From the NCBI GenBank assembly GCA_028023455.1, contig JAQFVV010000153.1, positions 866,001 through 930,000 of the forward strand: a stretch of 64,000 bases of DNA. The letters run 5' to 3'. A program made the translations under genes and the position numbers. Position 1 is the stretch's first letter; the number at the start of each line of letters is the position of its first letter. Of this stretch, positions 1 through 12,300 are shown one piece after another. The notes below the pieces were generated by a model. It made no database searches and was not told the DNA's origin. It saw only the letters and a list, made by a program, of their open reading frames with translations. Source of the stretch: Epiperipatus broadwayi. Its lineage: Eukaryota; Onychophora; Udeonychophora; Euonychophora; Peripatidae.

Positions 1-2936
1 AACACATTTTGCAAACATTATGACCTGATTTAGATTTTTCTATAATGTCTTGTCTGCATTTTATTAATAATAAAAATACACAAATGCTGAAAGTAAAGAT
101 TTTGTCAATATATAAACTTAAGTCAATTATACACTACTGCAATGTAAATTTCAAAGCTATATATCAAATTCAAAGAGAGGTGGCAGTTGATGAAGCTATT
201 ACTAAATTTATGATCATAGTATCATGAAGCAATATGAGACCTCAAAACCTATAAAGATAGCATAAATAATACTACATCATACTGGCTCTAAACTACTAAC
301 TTATGTACCTTAAACTTAACTCTATAATGAATTTAGCATTTCATTCACTTTTTATTTCATTTTATTATTTTGTTTTGCATATAGTGACTATTTTAGTAGT
401 ACTTTTTAATAAATTACAAACTGTATTGAAATTTTTTATTATAATATTCAAATTACACTAATTATTGATTAATATTAACTACTTGTTATAAGGGATGTTA
501 TTAGGGATGACATATTCATTGCAAACCCTGTATGGAAATACATTTTGAAGGGCTACTAGGAAAAATGAAAGGTACTAATGTCTTTATTCTATGAAGTTTT
601 CAAGTGATGGATTATCTTAGGTAAGTGTTATTATATATTATTTTTTTAGAAATTTTATGATGAATCCAACTAACCTACTAACAAAAATATAGTTTTAAGT
701 TGTATGCATGATAATTTAGAATTTATAAAATAATATAAAAATAATTATTAGAAATATTAACTTTTATTTTTTTTTTACTACTTTGAATATCAATGATTAT
801 ATATTTTTTCAGGTTAATTACATTCTTTGGTGTTTGAACTTTCAAACAATATATATTATGTCATTTTTTATTAATAAGACTTAAAAGTTATGATAAAATT
901 TGTGGCTTAGCATATTTTTTTAAATATTCAATATAGCTACTTGCAAGTGATAAGGTTAAACTGTGGTAAAAAATTCTAGAATGTTTTGTAAATGAGGGAT
1001 CTTGATATTTGAAATTAATTCTTTTAGCATGATACCCTGATAAAAGAATAAAAAGTATATTTTTTTAAATTAAATTAATGCTGAATGAAAAAAAAAACTA
1101 TTTCCAAATACTAGTGTGGATTTTTGGAAGTTGGGTGGAGAATATAATCTGTTTTAGGTTTAATCAACTTCAATATTATCTACTTTAGATGTGACTATGA
1201 AATTTGCACTTGGTTCAGTCATATTTAAAGATACCTTTCAAGGTTACTGATATAATAAAATAGTTTATCAAAGTGCGTCTGGATTAATTCATTTTTTCCT
1301 GTGTTACCAGTATAATATATATTTAAAATTATGAAAAAGCAAAATTTCTATATAGAAAATTATATAAAAGTATGTGATTATGTTTTTGGCTTAGAGAAAT
1401 GTCATAACAAAGGGATTAGTATATCAATCTGCTATACCCATTATTGTGAGTTTGAATCTTTCTTAGGCAATCTGTGGCTTATAAATGTTTTCTTTAATTG
1501 CTAAACTATAGCCAACTTAGCTATGATACAATATTGATTGATAAGTGGATATCAAATTAATATTATCTGGAATGTGATGATTTCAGGTTAATCTGGATTA
1601 GTAAGATGAATGTTGATATAGTGATTGTAAATCAAAAATACAATTATAATGGAATATATTTTTACCAGTAGTGGAGTTGATAGCATACATTTTAATTTGC
1701 CTTTACAATTTTTACAATGCTGCAAAATTACTTTTTACAAATATGCATTAAATTATGAAAAAAAAATTATTTATTAAAGATAAAATACCTAAGTCACTGA
1801 AAATATCCATTTCAAATTTATTTTAAGTAGTTTACAAATGGGAGAAGATTAATGAATTTCTAATGTCAAATATGGAAAAAGTAGAACCAAATAGAAGCTA
1901 CTAAGTAAAGCTTTCATAATATATAGTTAATTTTTTGAAATATATATGTACACACATTTAATGTGGTTAAGAATTTATTTAAATAGTTTTTTTGTGTTTT
2001 TGTTGTTGTTTTTTTGACAAAGGAGAGATTTTTTTTTTTTCAAAAAAGTTTAATTCCTGTAAAAAAATATTTTAAAGGACAAGTTTGATTTTTTAATAAA
2101 ATAAAAGATAAAAAAGATTTATATTCAGATGGTACAGGATGCAATTTTTCATTTTAATTAGGGTAATATGCAGAAAAAATATAATGTTTACAGAATATGA
2201 TTTAATCTGTATGGGGAGATAATGTTGGGTTGAAAAATACACATTCTATGGATTTTTCCCCCAAAAAGAATATGATGTATAATTTTGTAGGCTATGATAT
2301 CAATTGCATGGAAACATGAACTTATTTGAAAATAACAACTACTCAAAAAGAGCAAACAGTTTTGAATTCAATAACTTAAAAAAAACAGAAATCAGTAAAA
2401 GGTCATTAAAATCAAAAGTAGTATTCAATTAACCTTATGTTATCAAAGTAAAAATTAAGGAATTTTGGTAGTTTAATATGTAAATTTGAATGTATATTAA
2501 TCTATACATTATCTCAATGTTTAGACTTTTGTCATAACATGGTTTTTTTTTGTTTGTATTAGGCTTCACATTGCTGAAATACTTAAATAAAAAAGGAATC
2601 TGAGGAAAGGATTTGAATTCACTTTGAAGTATTGTTCACTGATTGACTAAGCACATGATTTGTTCATTTTAAATTCTAGTATATAATTTATAATGAATTT
2701 GGCCAGAATTCTTAGTAATTTAGGAATTTTCTTAAGTGTTTGTGTGAAGACTAATATATAATCTATATATGTAAGTGACTGATATTCTGGGTTTGAGTGC
2801 TGTGGTGTATATGTCTGTTTTTTTTTTAATCTCTAACATTAAAAGCTTGATTTTTGTAGTAAAGAGGTCATATAGCAGTGATCCTTATATTTTTGAACAA
2901 TGTGAAATTTAAGGCTGGGATGAATTGTCCATTTAT
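1..2936. other. AT-rich intergenic or intronic DNA, no gene seen
   Basis: Stop codons are dense in all frames and poly-A/T runs are frequent. CpG is nearly absent. The only structured signal is a tRNA-like relic near 1.40-1.47 kb, listed separately. No coding similarity was recognised. Confidence 0.6.
1402..1468 (+). repeat. tRNA-like relic (possible SINE head)
   Basis: A D-arm-like segment (ggattagtatatcaa) is followed about 30 bases later by a B-box-like GAGTTTGAATC. This is the spacing of a Pol III tRNA-type promoter. The acceptor stem does not pair convincingly, and no poly-A tail or target duplication was found. It is read as a decayed tRNA-derived sequence, not a functional tRNA. Confidence 0.25.
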
Positions 2937-3058
2937 ATTATTATTGTTGTTATTGTTATTATTATTACTTTTGTTGTTATTGTTCTTGTTGCTGTTGTTA
3001 TTATTCTTTTTTCTTTCTCTTTTTCTTCCTCTTCCTCCTCCTCCTCCTCCACTTTTCT
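2937..3058. repeat. Compound TTATTG/TTC/TCC microsatellite
   Basis: A run of interrupted TTATTG and TTATTA units changes into T/C-rich and then TCC-type repeats. The short open frames across it are only low-complexity Leu, Ser or Arg/Lys runs and are not genes. Confidence 0.85.
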
Positions 3059-3499
3059 TCTTGAAAGAAATTTGTTAAGCAATCAAATATTATATCACAA
3101 GAGATTATATCAGTGATGTTATATGGAATGCTTGCAATAAAATTTACTCTGATTACAAAATATTGGGCTACATAATGATATGGTTTCTTCAATTTTTTTT
3201 CAATTTAGGTATAATACATAAAAATAAAAACTATAGAGTTATTGGTAATTTGTATAAAATATCATACGGTATTTATAGTTATGACATGAGACTATTGTAC
3301 ATTCAATTGGCTTCCAATAGTTATGACATTTTTTAATATTTTTTAAAAAGTGTCTGCCAATAAGAATCAATACATTAAATTAGCATCTCAAACTCTTACA
3401 CATTATTAATCAAATGTTATGAGATGTAAGTTTTTTATCCTTTTCCCTAATATTTTCTAATTTAATCCAATCATGCTAGGGTGTATTCTTGGATTATCA

Positions 3500-3960
3500 G
3501 TGTACAAAAATCTACATTTATTGCACCATAGGGCGTATAATATAAAGCTACCAGCCTAAATTTTGGCATATATAACTTTTGTATAGATTTGGAATAGAAA
3601 ATTAATATTGAGATTGAGATTATTGAAAAATTTTGGGATTGTTATTTGAATATTATTAAAGCAAGAGCAGACATTGAAAAGATGTGCTTGGTTTTCTGTA
3701 TCCGTATTACACAAGAAACAAAGAGTATTTACTTTCATTCATTTCTTTCTGTATCTATAAAAGTAAAGAGATTTCATATTTGATTTTACTAGAAAATCAA
3801 AGTATTTAGGTGTTTCAAAAATCTGAATTTTTTTAATAAGTTGACAATTGTTTAATCCTAACATTGAATTTCCTTTGGAATTTATTGAAGTTGGATATAG
3901 AAGTGAGTATATTTCCTAGTATTGTGAGTAAAAGTAGAGATTAGTGATAAATAATAGGGG
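3500..3960 (-). pseudogene. Decayed LINE ORF2 C-terminus with zinc motif
   Basis: Minus-strand translation of 3556-3738 contains CFLCNTDTENQAHLFNVC, a C-x2-C-x8-H-x4-C pattern. It has the ETxxHLFxxC wording typical of the cysteine-rich tail behind the reverse transcriptase of many non-LTR retrotransposons. Upstream on the same strand and in the same frame, after one stop, residues such as SNMKSLYFYRYRKK continue the domain to about 3.8 kb. No RT core was found: the element is either 5'-truncated at the (ATT)n array beginning at 3967 or too decayed to follow. The zinc motif is seen directly; assignment to a LINE follows from the family pattern; the clade is unknown. Confidence 0.55.
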
Positions 3961-3964
3961 TTAA

Positions 3965-4278
<314 letters not shown>

Positions 4279-4840
4279 GTTGTGCTTCTTTTATAATTTA
4301 TATAAGAGTATATATACCAATACTTTATTAATCTAAGAATATATTTTATTATAATTAAAAAATAAAAAATGCATAATCATTATCATATATAGTTTTTCAT
4401 TCCTTTCCATTAGTCTTCAAAAAATTTTGTAGTGCATTGTGGGATGCACAATAAGTTTGTTTATTTTCAAACTTTACAATAATTAAAATTTTTGTTTTTA
4501 GGTATCTATTTATAATTTTGTTATATTTAAACCATTTAGTTCAAAAATTTCAGCCTTTCTAGAATTTGAAAATTGCAAACATCTTAAATATTATAATTTA
4601 AGCTGAGTATATATGGCATGTGCAGTTTATATTATTAGTAGTAGAATAACTTAAGAGTTAAAGGTTTCTGGAACAATTTTTAATAAAAAAATAAAAAAAA
4701 GACTTAGCTATTTGGGTAAAACTATTATGCTCAACCTGTTACTTGGGTACTCCGACTTATCATGACTTTCCAAGATGATAAATATGCATTTGTAAAAACA
4801 TTAAATATCTACATAATGAAAAATTAAGTATTGCAGCAAT

Positions 4841-4974
4841 AAAATAATACAATTTTTTTTTCTCATGTGTCATAGCATCAGTCGGGAAGCGAACTCGCTA
4901 TCCCGGGACAACTGCTTGTAAAGCAGCTGTCGCTGACCTCTCGACCACCAATGCTTGATTAAAATAATACAATT
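4841..4974 (-). mobile_element. tRNA-Val-like SINE with 14-bp target duplication
   Basis: On the minus strand the body (4855-4960) begins AAGCATTGGTGGTCGAGAGG, which carries a Pol III A box. It continues through an anticodon-arm-like CTGC-TTTACAA-GCAG hairpin (anticodon position TAC, as in tRNA-Val) to a B-box-like GAGTTCGCTTCC, and ends in a short oligo-A tail. A perfect 14-bp direct repeat, aaaataatacaatt, flanks it at 4841-4854 and 4961-4974, the hallmark of LINE-driven insertion. The body is only about 105 bp, so it is little more than a tRNA-like head plus tail. The related copy at 5.47 kb is in opposite orientation. Family membership is inferred; the boundaries are seen directly. Confidence 0.88.
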
Positions 4975-5453
4975 AAGTAAATATTTCCTCTAATATATCA
5001 ACTAACCATTTTTAGTACTGCAGTTAGAATAATTTATATTAAGAAAGTAAAATCAGATTCAGAATATTTGTAAGCACTTTGATATTTTTTTAAATATAGT
5101 TATCATTTTTTTTATTCTTTGCTAAAAGATGACCTTTGAGTCAGTAATGCATTTTTTTTATATAAAAAAAAATGTTTTGCAATTTTATAAGAGAGTAAAT
5201 CTGTATCAGCTATATTTTTAAATTAATTTTTCATTCCTTTTTTAAATAGTTATGGTATTTTTATCTCAAATTATGCATTAATTATTAACATTTAATTAAG
5301 AAAAGTAAAGTAAAAGGTTTTGCTTAATTCCGTTATACATGATTAAATTAATAACTGATTTTTTTTTTTTTTAATAATCTTATTCATTATTATAAATCTC
5401 AATAATTCTTTACGAAGACATTTAAAATGGCAGAATTTTTTTATGTTTAAATT
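4975..5453. other. AT-rich spacer between two SINEs
   Basis: No coding signal and no clear repeat. It separates the two opposed SINE copies by about 0.5 kb. Confidence 0.5.
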
Positions 5454-5578
5454 AAAAACAGAAATAAGTCAAGCGTTGGTGGCCGAGTGGTTAGCACAGT
5501 TGCCTTACAAGCAGTTGTCCCTGGGTTCGCTTCCGGCCGACACTTTGACACATCAAAAAAAAAAAAAAACAGAAATAA
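5454..5578 (+). mobile_element. tRNA-Val-like SINE with 14-bp target duplication
   Basis: The body begins near 5468 (GTCAAGCGTTGGTGGCCG). It has an A box (TGGCCGAGTGG), an anticodon arm with loop CTTACAA (TAC) and a B box close to consensus (GGGTTCGCTTCC), then CCGACAC, which can pair as a tRNA-like acceptor, and a poly-A tail from about 5555. The direct repeat aaaaacagaaataa lies at 5454-5467 and again at 5565-5578, defining the insertion. The sequence is clearly related to the minus-strand SINE at 4.84-4.97 kb but has a cleaner A box and a longer A tail, suggesting a younger insertion. A functional tRNA gene is unlikely given the A tail and target duplication. Confidence 0.92.
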
Positions 5579-8542
5579 AACACTTAAATTAGATAATCAA
5601 CTGCTTCCATTTTTAAAGAATAAAATAAAATTCGTTTTTATATATAAGTATATATGTATTATATTTTTTACTTTTAATAATATAAACAAAATATGATATG
5701 AATCAGAAAATAAGCATAAAGATATAAGGATTCATTAATTTTTTATGATGTAGTTTTAAACCGAAATCTTAGAATTACATTACTTTAAGGGCAATGGCAA
5801 ACAATAACGAACTACAATCAACGATGTGTATTTTTGTTTAATCATAATAATTCTGTTGCTTAATAATTTGAGCCTATCTTTAAGCAGAGAGCTTCACCTA
5901 TATGTAGACATTTATTGTGAATTGAGAATATTTCAATTGCTCTGGGCAGTTCAATATAATAATAAAAAATACGGTTGCTTAAAATAATTGAAACTATTTT
6001 TTCTTAATTTGCCATTACTGGGTGACAAACTGTACAGATATTTTATTTTTAGTTACAGATATTTTATTTTTAGCTTTTTTAATATATATTTGTAAAAAAA
6101 AAAAGTCCAAATTAAAATGGTGTACTCACATTTAAGATAAAACTTTCAAAGATTTACTTTAAAAAAAAAAAAAAAACATTTACATAGTCCTAGATAATAA
6201 CAAAAAAAAAGGATTATAATTTTTAAGTTAACTCAGTACATTAACAATCCAAGCTGTAATAGATGTTTGCATATTCAGTGATATAATTTATCCAATAGCA
6301 GATATGATTTGGATAACAAAAATCAGGTTATATTGTAAATTAGTAATATTATTTCCGATATAAATTTTTACATGACCAGAGTCAAAGATTACATGAAAAC
6401 TGTATTAGTAAATTTATAAACAGACTTCACACATTGCAAACATCTGCATGTCTACATGTTGTATTTTTTTTCAATGATAAAAAAAACTTCTGACAGATTA
6501 AATTATTTTAAGTTCATGAATAAAAAAAAGTATAAGTGTTTATCAGTAGAATTTTTTTAATAAATTTTATAAACATTTTAAATTATTCTTGCAAATCATT
6601 GGAAGTTTGACACTTCTAAAAAAAAAATATGTTGAATTTTGAGAAACAAATGATGCAAATAAAATCAAAATTAAAGTTAAAATGAAGGTTTTGACAAACT
6701 ATACTTTGATTAGAAAAATTCTAGATTAAAGTCAAATTTCAAGAATTCTTGAGAATAAAAATATACAGAAATGCCTTTAAAGACTTGAAAAATTATTCAT
6801 TTTCCAAAGAGTGAACACAAACTCAATCTCTTTTTATTATGACTAGCTCATGGATAAAATGACATTTTAATCTTGGAATTATAATCATTAAGCATGTATC
6901 AGTTATACAAAGTTTAAAATGGAAATTCTAAATAAGATATAAATAAAATTTAAAGAAATACTTTTATTCACATAAATGCATTATAAAGTAAAAAAATTAT
7001 TTTTTTTCAACAGTCATTAGCATGAAAATTACATATAAAATTAAAAATTTAAATTTTTAATTAATTGTGGCTAAAGTTGTTTGCAACATTTTAAAAAATG
7101 TATACATATGTATACAAAGTTTTAACTGGATTGAAAACTGGGAAATGAATAAAATTGAATTTTACTAAATTTCAAGATTTTTTTTCTACCAATGTAAGAA
7201 ACACAGAAAGTTACATAAAAACATTAGAAAACAGAGTTTTGTTTGTAGCATCATGATAATTCACAGATAAATGAAACAAATAAAAACATCATATGGCAAA
7301 AATATTTCCATATATATAATTGTATTTGGTTTATTTTGCAGTAACAGCCATAAAATTAGCTCACATGCTGCAATAATTTAGATCCCTGTATGAGTTATCT
7401 GCTTAAAATGATATGAATTAAATACTGGCTTTTCGTTTCTATTTGATAACAATAACATGGAAAGTGATTGTTTATTTAGAATTTTGACTTGTTAACTAGA
7501 TTTCAAAAAATTCTAAGAAAGTATTAAAAAGTGAGAATGTATCTTTTAATGTTAATATTCATAAAAATGTTCAAGATTGAAGTTAGACTGAGAAATATCT
7601 ATAAAATTCATTATTAATATCACAATATATGGAATACAGCAAAGATGTGGATTAATTATATCATTGTCAGCCTGTTTAATCAGGTTTGACAATATGGATA
7701 ATATAGATGGATTTATTTATCTATTTAAATATAACTCCTTACAATTTAATTTGATGTAAAATGTATATATTTATGATTTTGCACAATTACTTAAAATATA
7801 AATCCTTCAAGTTTTAAAATTGATAATCTTAAACAGTTTTTTTGTGCCAGAGACACAACTTTCCATAAGTTTTTTGCTTGATAATAGTATCTGTTTTAAA
7901 TCAACTATTATGTAATTCAGTATATTTTTTATCACTAATCAGAACTAAACTAACAAAAGTAATAACATGCCACTCATTTTTCCTTCATTGGAAAGGCTTT
8001 CTTAACTTTCACTTTCAATACTACTTCATACTATTACTAACAGTTAATCAATAATAAACTAAAATCAAGGTCTCAGGAGAAACTTACATCTTTTTAGTCT
8101 ATTATTGGAAAGCCACTTTCAAAAACCAAAATAAAAGGTTAGATAATTGTCTTGTCATCAAAACTCAGAAAATTTGGTGAACAACGTTACTTAAATTTAC
8201 ATTAAGAAAATAGATTTATCTCTTTTCAGAGACGGTTTTAAATAATTTCTAATTAACTTTAAAAATTAAATTTTAAAATAAAAAAAATATATAATTAAAA
8301 AAAAATTAAAAATTAATTGACTTCACCAAACTATTTTAATTTTTTTTTTCATTTATATCAAAATTATATATATATTTTAAAATATATACTGCACTATTTT
8401 AATCTCTGTGTATTTTTTTTGGGGGGGAACCTATTGCATTGCAATATATATATATATATATGATAAAATTATTTTTAATGTAATAAGTTATTTAGATATG
8501 ATAATATGTTGGACTATTTCTATCATTTAACAATAAATGTTG
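5579..8542. other. AT-rich DNA without recognisable genes
   Basis: Poly-A/T runs and stop-dense frames. Near 8420 a short oligo-G run precedes a (TA)n run (about 8445-8461). No coding similarity or repeat ends were recognised. Confidence 0.5.
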
Positions 8543-8960
8543 AATGTATAAAAAAAAGTTAATTTATTTTAACTTTTCAAATATAAACAACTTGTTAGTA
8601 ATAACACACAAATAGACAAAATGGGTTAGTAATTAAACAATGCTTCAAGTAGTACTAGTCTCCACTCTTCTTCAGATGTAGTTGACCTGACCAGTGACAA
8701 TATAAACATAGGAGTCAATCTTATACCTTTAAGTTCTTGGATATCAAATTTTAAGGTAACACTCTAATCAATTGAACTAGTCTATCATAAGCAATAATTA
8801 TTAGAAATTTTGTAAACTTATGCAAGAGAGTTGGTTCAAATCCTCATGATTCCTTACATATTTTTGTGTGTAATTATTAACCTTTTTGCCTATCTGTAAG
8901 TTTACTAACAAGTTGTTTGTATTTGAATAGTTTAAATAAAATTTAAATTTTTTATACATT
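8543..8960. mobile_element. Fold-back (MITE-like) element, 418 bp
   Basis: The left arm starts AATGTATAAAAAA and contains AAATATAAACAACTTGTTAG. The right arm, in reverse complement, has the same order: it ends TTTTATACATT and contains CTAACAAGTTGTTTGTATTT. The arms are about 95 bp with scattered mismatches and a core of roughly 225 bp. Inside the core, near 8831, GGTTCAAATCC matches a Pol III B box. No transposase is present. It looks like a non-autonomous inverted-repeat element with an embedded tRNA-like segment. Target duplications could not be fixed by eye. Confidence 0.65.
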
Positions 8961-10039
8961 AGGATAAATATTTGTACAAGTTTTCCATTAAAAATGGATC
9001 CAAGTAGAATAAAGCTATGATTACATGCATATGATTTTAAATTATATATAAAAGCAATTTAAATTTGAACATAAACTTTAATTATTTATTAAACCATTTC
9101 CTAATATATTCAAACCCAACTGCTATAGACCATGATACTTCAGATTTCTCATTTATTATTATAGAACTATGAGTTTTATGATTATATTTGTGTGAAAAAT
9201 TTTAACACTTAATTATATTTTTGTTCAATAGATAGAGCCAATTGTATCTTTAAATGCCTACTACAGGATTTGAATTAGATAGGTTAGTTATATTTTTCTT
9301 TCATGAATAAATGCTAAACTAAACAAGTGTTTCTTTCAAATATACATAAATTTAATTTTTTTAAAACTAATTTTGTGTCAGTGAATACATTTCAGACTTT
9401 GTGTAAAATATACAAGAATGGTTTACAAATTTCATCTTCCTTAATTTTTTTATTTCATCATTGAAATTATTGAAAAAATTATTTTAAACTAAAGTAAAAT
9501 TTGTAAATGAAGAAAATTAAATCTTTTAAAGCTTCACAATGTGATATATGTTTAAATATATAATTGGAAAGTTTATTAAGCATATGAGAGATATTTAGAC
9601 CAACAAGTTAAAATAATTAACTAAACTAAGTTTGAGATAGGAAGAAAAAAATTCCCGTCATGTAATATGGCTACTCTCACAGAATGCACATGGAAAGAAT
9701 AAATCCATGTGCAGATGTAAAAAAAATTAAACAAGAAAAATCAATATTAATAATGATATGAATAGTAAAAACAAAACAAATGGAAATCTAAGATTTCACT
9801 GATCTACTATGATAGATATGATCAACTTGGATCTTTTTACTGGTATGGAAACTTTTCAACCTTGCAAAATAATGATGAATGGGCTGATGAAAATTTAGAA
9901 AATATAATACAAATGTTTAACTCTAAAATACAAAAGAATTATTCAATACATTCAATGGGCTTTTTTTAATCGATCATTAGTACTTGTCATAACAAAACAA
10001 TTTTTGTTCATTGTATAGATTTCCAAAAAAATTATTATT
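8961..10039. other. AT-rich DNA, no gene recognised
   Basis: Stop-dense in all frames. A tRNA-like B-box word lies near 9110-9120 on the minus strand (gggtttgaat). Nothing else was supported. Confidence 0.4.
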
Positions 10040-11010
10040 TGATCTATTTATTAATAAAAAATGATAGAAAGACTTATTATGAATAGAAGACAACCCAAAC
10101 CCAAGATATTTTATTATAGAAGTTTAAAAATGAAAATCTATGATATTTATTTTAAAAAAATTAAAAAAACCTTGAATATATTTGCACTCATTACCATTAT
10201 TCCACACAGAAGCAATATTATAAATAGAATTCTAAAAATGCATATAATTAATACAGCTATTCACAGAGGCAATAAATTATGCCAATGTCACTGAACTCTG
10301 TGGAAATAATTATAATTTTTAAGTACTATTTTATAAAAATATTAGTCTAATAATATCCCATTTTAAAGAAGTGATCAAGAAGTCATCTTTAATCTAAAAA
10401 TTTAAAAATTAGGTCTCAGTGCTATCAGTGTAAAAAGTAAAGTCACCTGATAAATAATTGCCCTAAACTGCAATGTTCTCAATGCATATAATGAGAAGTA
10501 CTCCTAATTCATAAACATAGTAGCATACAGAATGTAAAGGGACCAGAAAAAAACACATTATTTAGTAAAAAAATATTAACAATTGATGAAAGTAAATAAG
10601 AAGCTAATTTAAAAGAAAATGCCTTAGAAATTTAAACAAAAACACCACAATCTAATGATAATTTAGAAACAGAAAAAAATAAGCAGTAAACCAAATTCAG
10701 AAAAACTGCAGAACATAGTCTCTTCATTAAATATATTTTACAAAATATTCCCTGAAATAATGATAGAAATCACCAACATGGTATCAGGAGGAGAAATTAA
10801 CAAATTTAATGAAGAGAAAATCTGGTTACCCCTCCTTCAGAAAGAGAAGAAGAGAAATCCAGCATTAATGGAGGAAAATAATGAAAATAATGTTAGTCTA
10901 TATTCCAGTAAAAAAAAATAAAGAAAAATTAATTAATTATGAAGACACTCAGCACTCAGATGAAAAGGAACAATATATGAAGAAGAACCCAAAAATAACC
11001 AGAATTTTGT
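10040..11010 (+). pseudogene. Relic of retroelement ORF1/Gag with CCHC zinc knuckle
   Basis: In one plus-strand frame at 10417-10485 the translation reads QCYQCKK-stop-SHLINNCPKLQCSQC. The C-x2-C-x4-H-x4-C knuckle is exact apart from one stop inside it, and a second C-x2-C follows nine residues later. Tandem knuckles of this kind close the Gag-like ORF1 of Jockey/I-type LINEs and Gag of LTR elements. The segment 10061-10294 just upstream is open but too changed to classify. About 300 bases downstream, a frame rich in Glu, Lys and Asn (near 10770-10915) fits a degraded ORF1 tail. No RT follows directly. Function is inferred from one motif pair. Confidence 0.42.
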
Positions 11011-12235
11011 AATAAAAATGTGTATTTATTTTTAGATGTTACAAATTGAATCCCTTTCAAAGTATAATACATTTAATAAACTGCACCAGTCTAAACATGA
11101 TTTTCAATTTTTAAAATAATCTGGAAACTCTTGAAAAGTTATGCCTTTTAATGCCTGAATCATTGTTTTTTTTTTTCACTATTTTTAATAAGACTGCAAA
11201 AAAAATATTTTGATTATTTTTTATTCAAGAATAAAAAGAAGTCATGCAGAGTGAGATTGAGTGAACATGGTTGATAGATAAGTTGAATTATGCTGAATTT
11301 AACTAAAAGTTGTTTTATACTCAAGCTTTGGATGCTGGTGCAGAATCATGGTAAAGCTTGCACTTCCCATTAAGCCAAAAATGGGATATTTTTGTTTTAA
11401 TATATAACACAAACTTTTCAGAACTTGTAGGTTCTAAATATATAATTATTATGAACAAATTCTGAGTGAACAATTCTATCTTGCACCCAAAAAAAGAAAA
11501 AAAAATATTTCGTCTTGATATCAGACTTTACTCACCATGATTTTTTGGGGTGTGATGAATTTTTTAAACTACTCATAAACATGTACTTTTCACAAAATAG
11601 CTTGCTTGTTATCTGTTTCAAGCATTACAATTTTTTTTCTTGCCATTTTCCTAAAAGAAAACAGAATTTCATGTTGTTCCAATTTTGCAGCCATTACAAA
11701 AATTGACAAATACACAAAACCCACTTTATAAACAAAATGTGTTATGTGGCAACATGATTTTACATGGTAACATAAATTGGCAGCATTGATGCAGAAGGGT
11801 CCCAGCAAAAGGTATCTAATAGAAAAAACATGTATTACATCAGAAGTGTCTACCAGGGAACAATTTCAATAATTTTGGATTCCCCTCATATTATGAGAAG
11901 GTAAATGTGTCATGTACTTGTAATTCAGTTAAATATTTAGGGCAGAGTTTTCACATACTTATATAATTTTAGATAAAACATGTGTATGCCTTTATGTATG
12001 ATAAATTATATATACATACTTCTTAGTTAAATGGATTGATTGTTTAAAATAAATTATCTGTTTATTTTATTAATTATTATTTAATTGTTATCCAGATAGT
12101 TGAAAATAAAATATGATAATTAAAATAATTGGATTTAATATCAGAAGTTAAAATTCAATAGAAAAGATAACCATGCTTAAGAAATGATATGATATCATTA
12201 GCCCACATATCCTAGATTTTTCAAAACTAAAATTT
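11011..12235. other. AT-rich DNA without recognisable genes
   Basis: The short frames near 11.5-11.8 kb overlap on both strands, have no recognisable motifs and look like chance. Nothing else is supported. Confidence 0.45.
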
Positions 12236-12237
12236 AT

Positions 12238-12300
12238 AGTGGTTAAAGTATTGATCCCGTTAGCTTCTTGATAAATTAAGATTTGTATCCTTCTCCTAAT
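12238..12300 (+). repeat. tRNA-like relic
   Basis: A D-arm-like TAGTGGTTAAAGTA is followed by a T-arm-like AGATTTGTATCC at about the right distance for A and B boxes. There is no reliable acceptor pairing, tail or target duplication, so it is read as a decayed tRNA-derived sequence. Confidence 0.28.

Noticed and set aside
2878-3192. Overlapping frames with poly-Leu, poly-Ser and poly-Arg/Lys runs
   Set aside because: They are translations of the TTATTG/TTC microsatellite on both strands, not genes.
5468-5550. Functional tRNA-Val gene
   Set aside because: The unit has a poly-A tail and an exact target duplication, the acceptor pairing is imperfect, and a second opposed copy lies nearby; it is a SINE.
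11515-11808. Overlapping frames on both strands as a small gene
   Set aside because: No motifs, opposite-strand overlap and composition typical of chance frames in AT-rich DNA.
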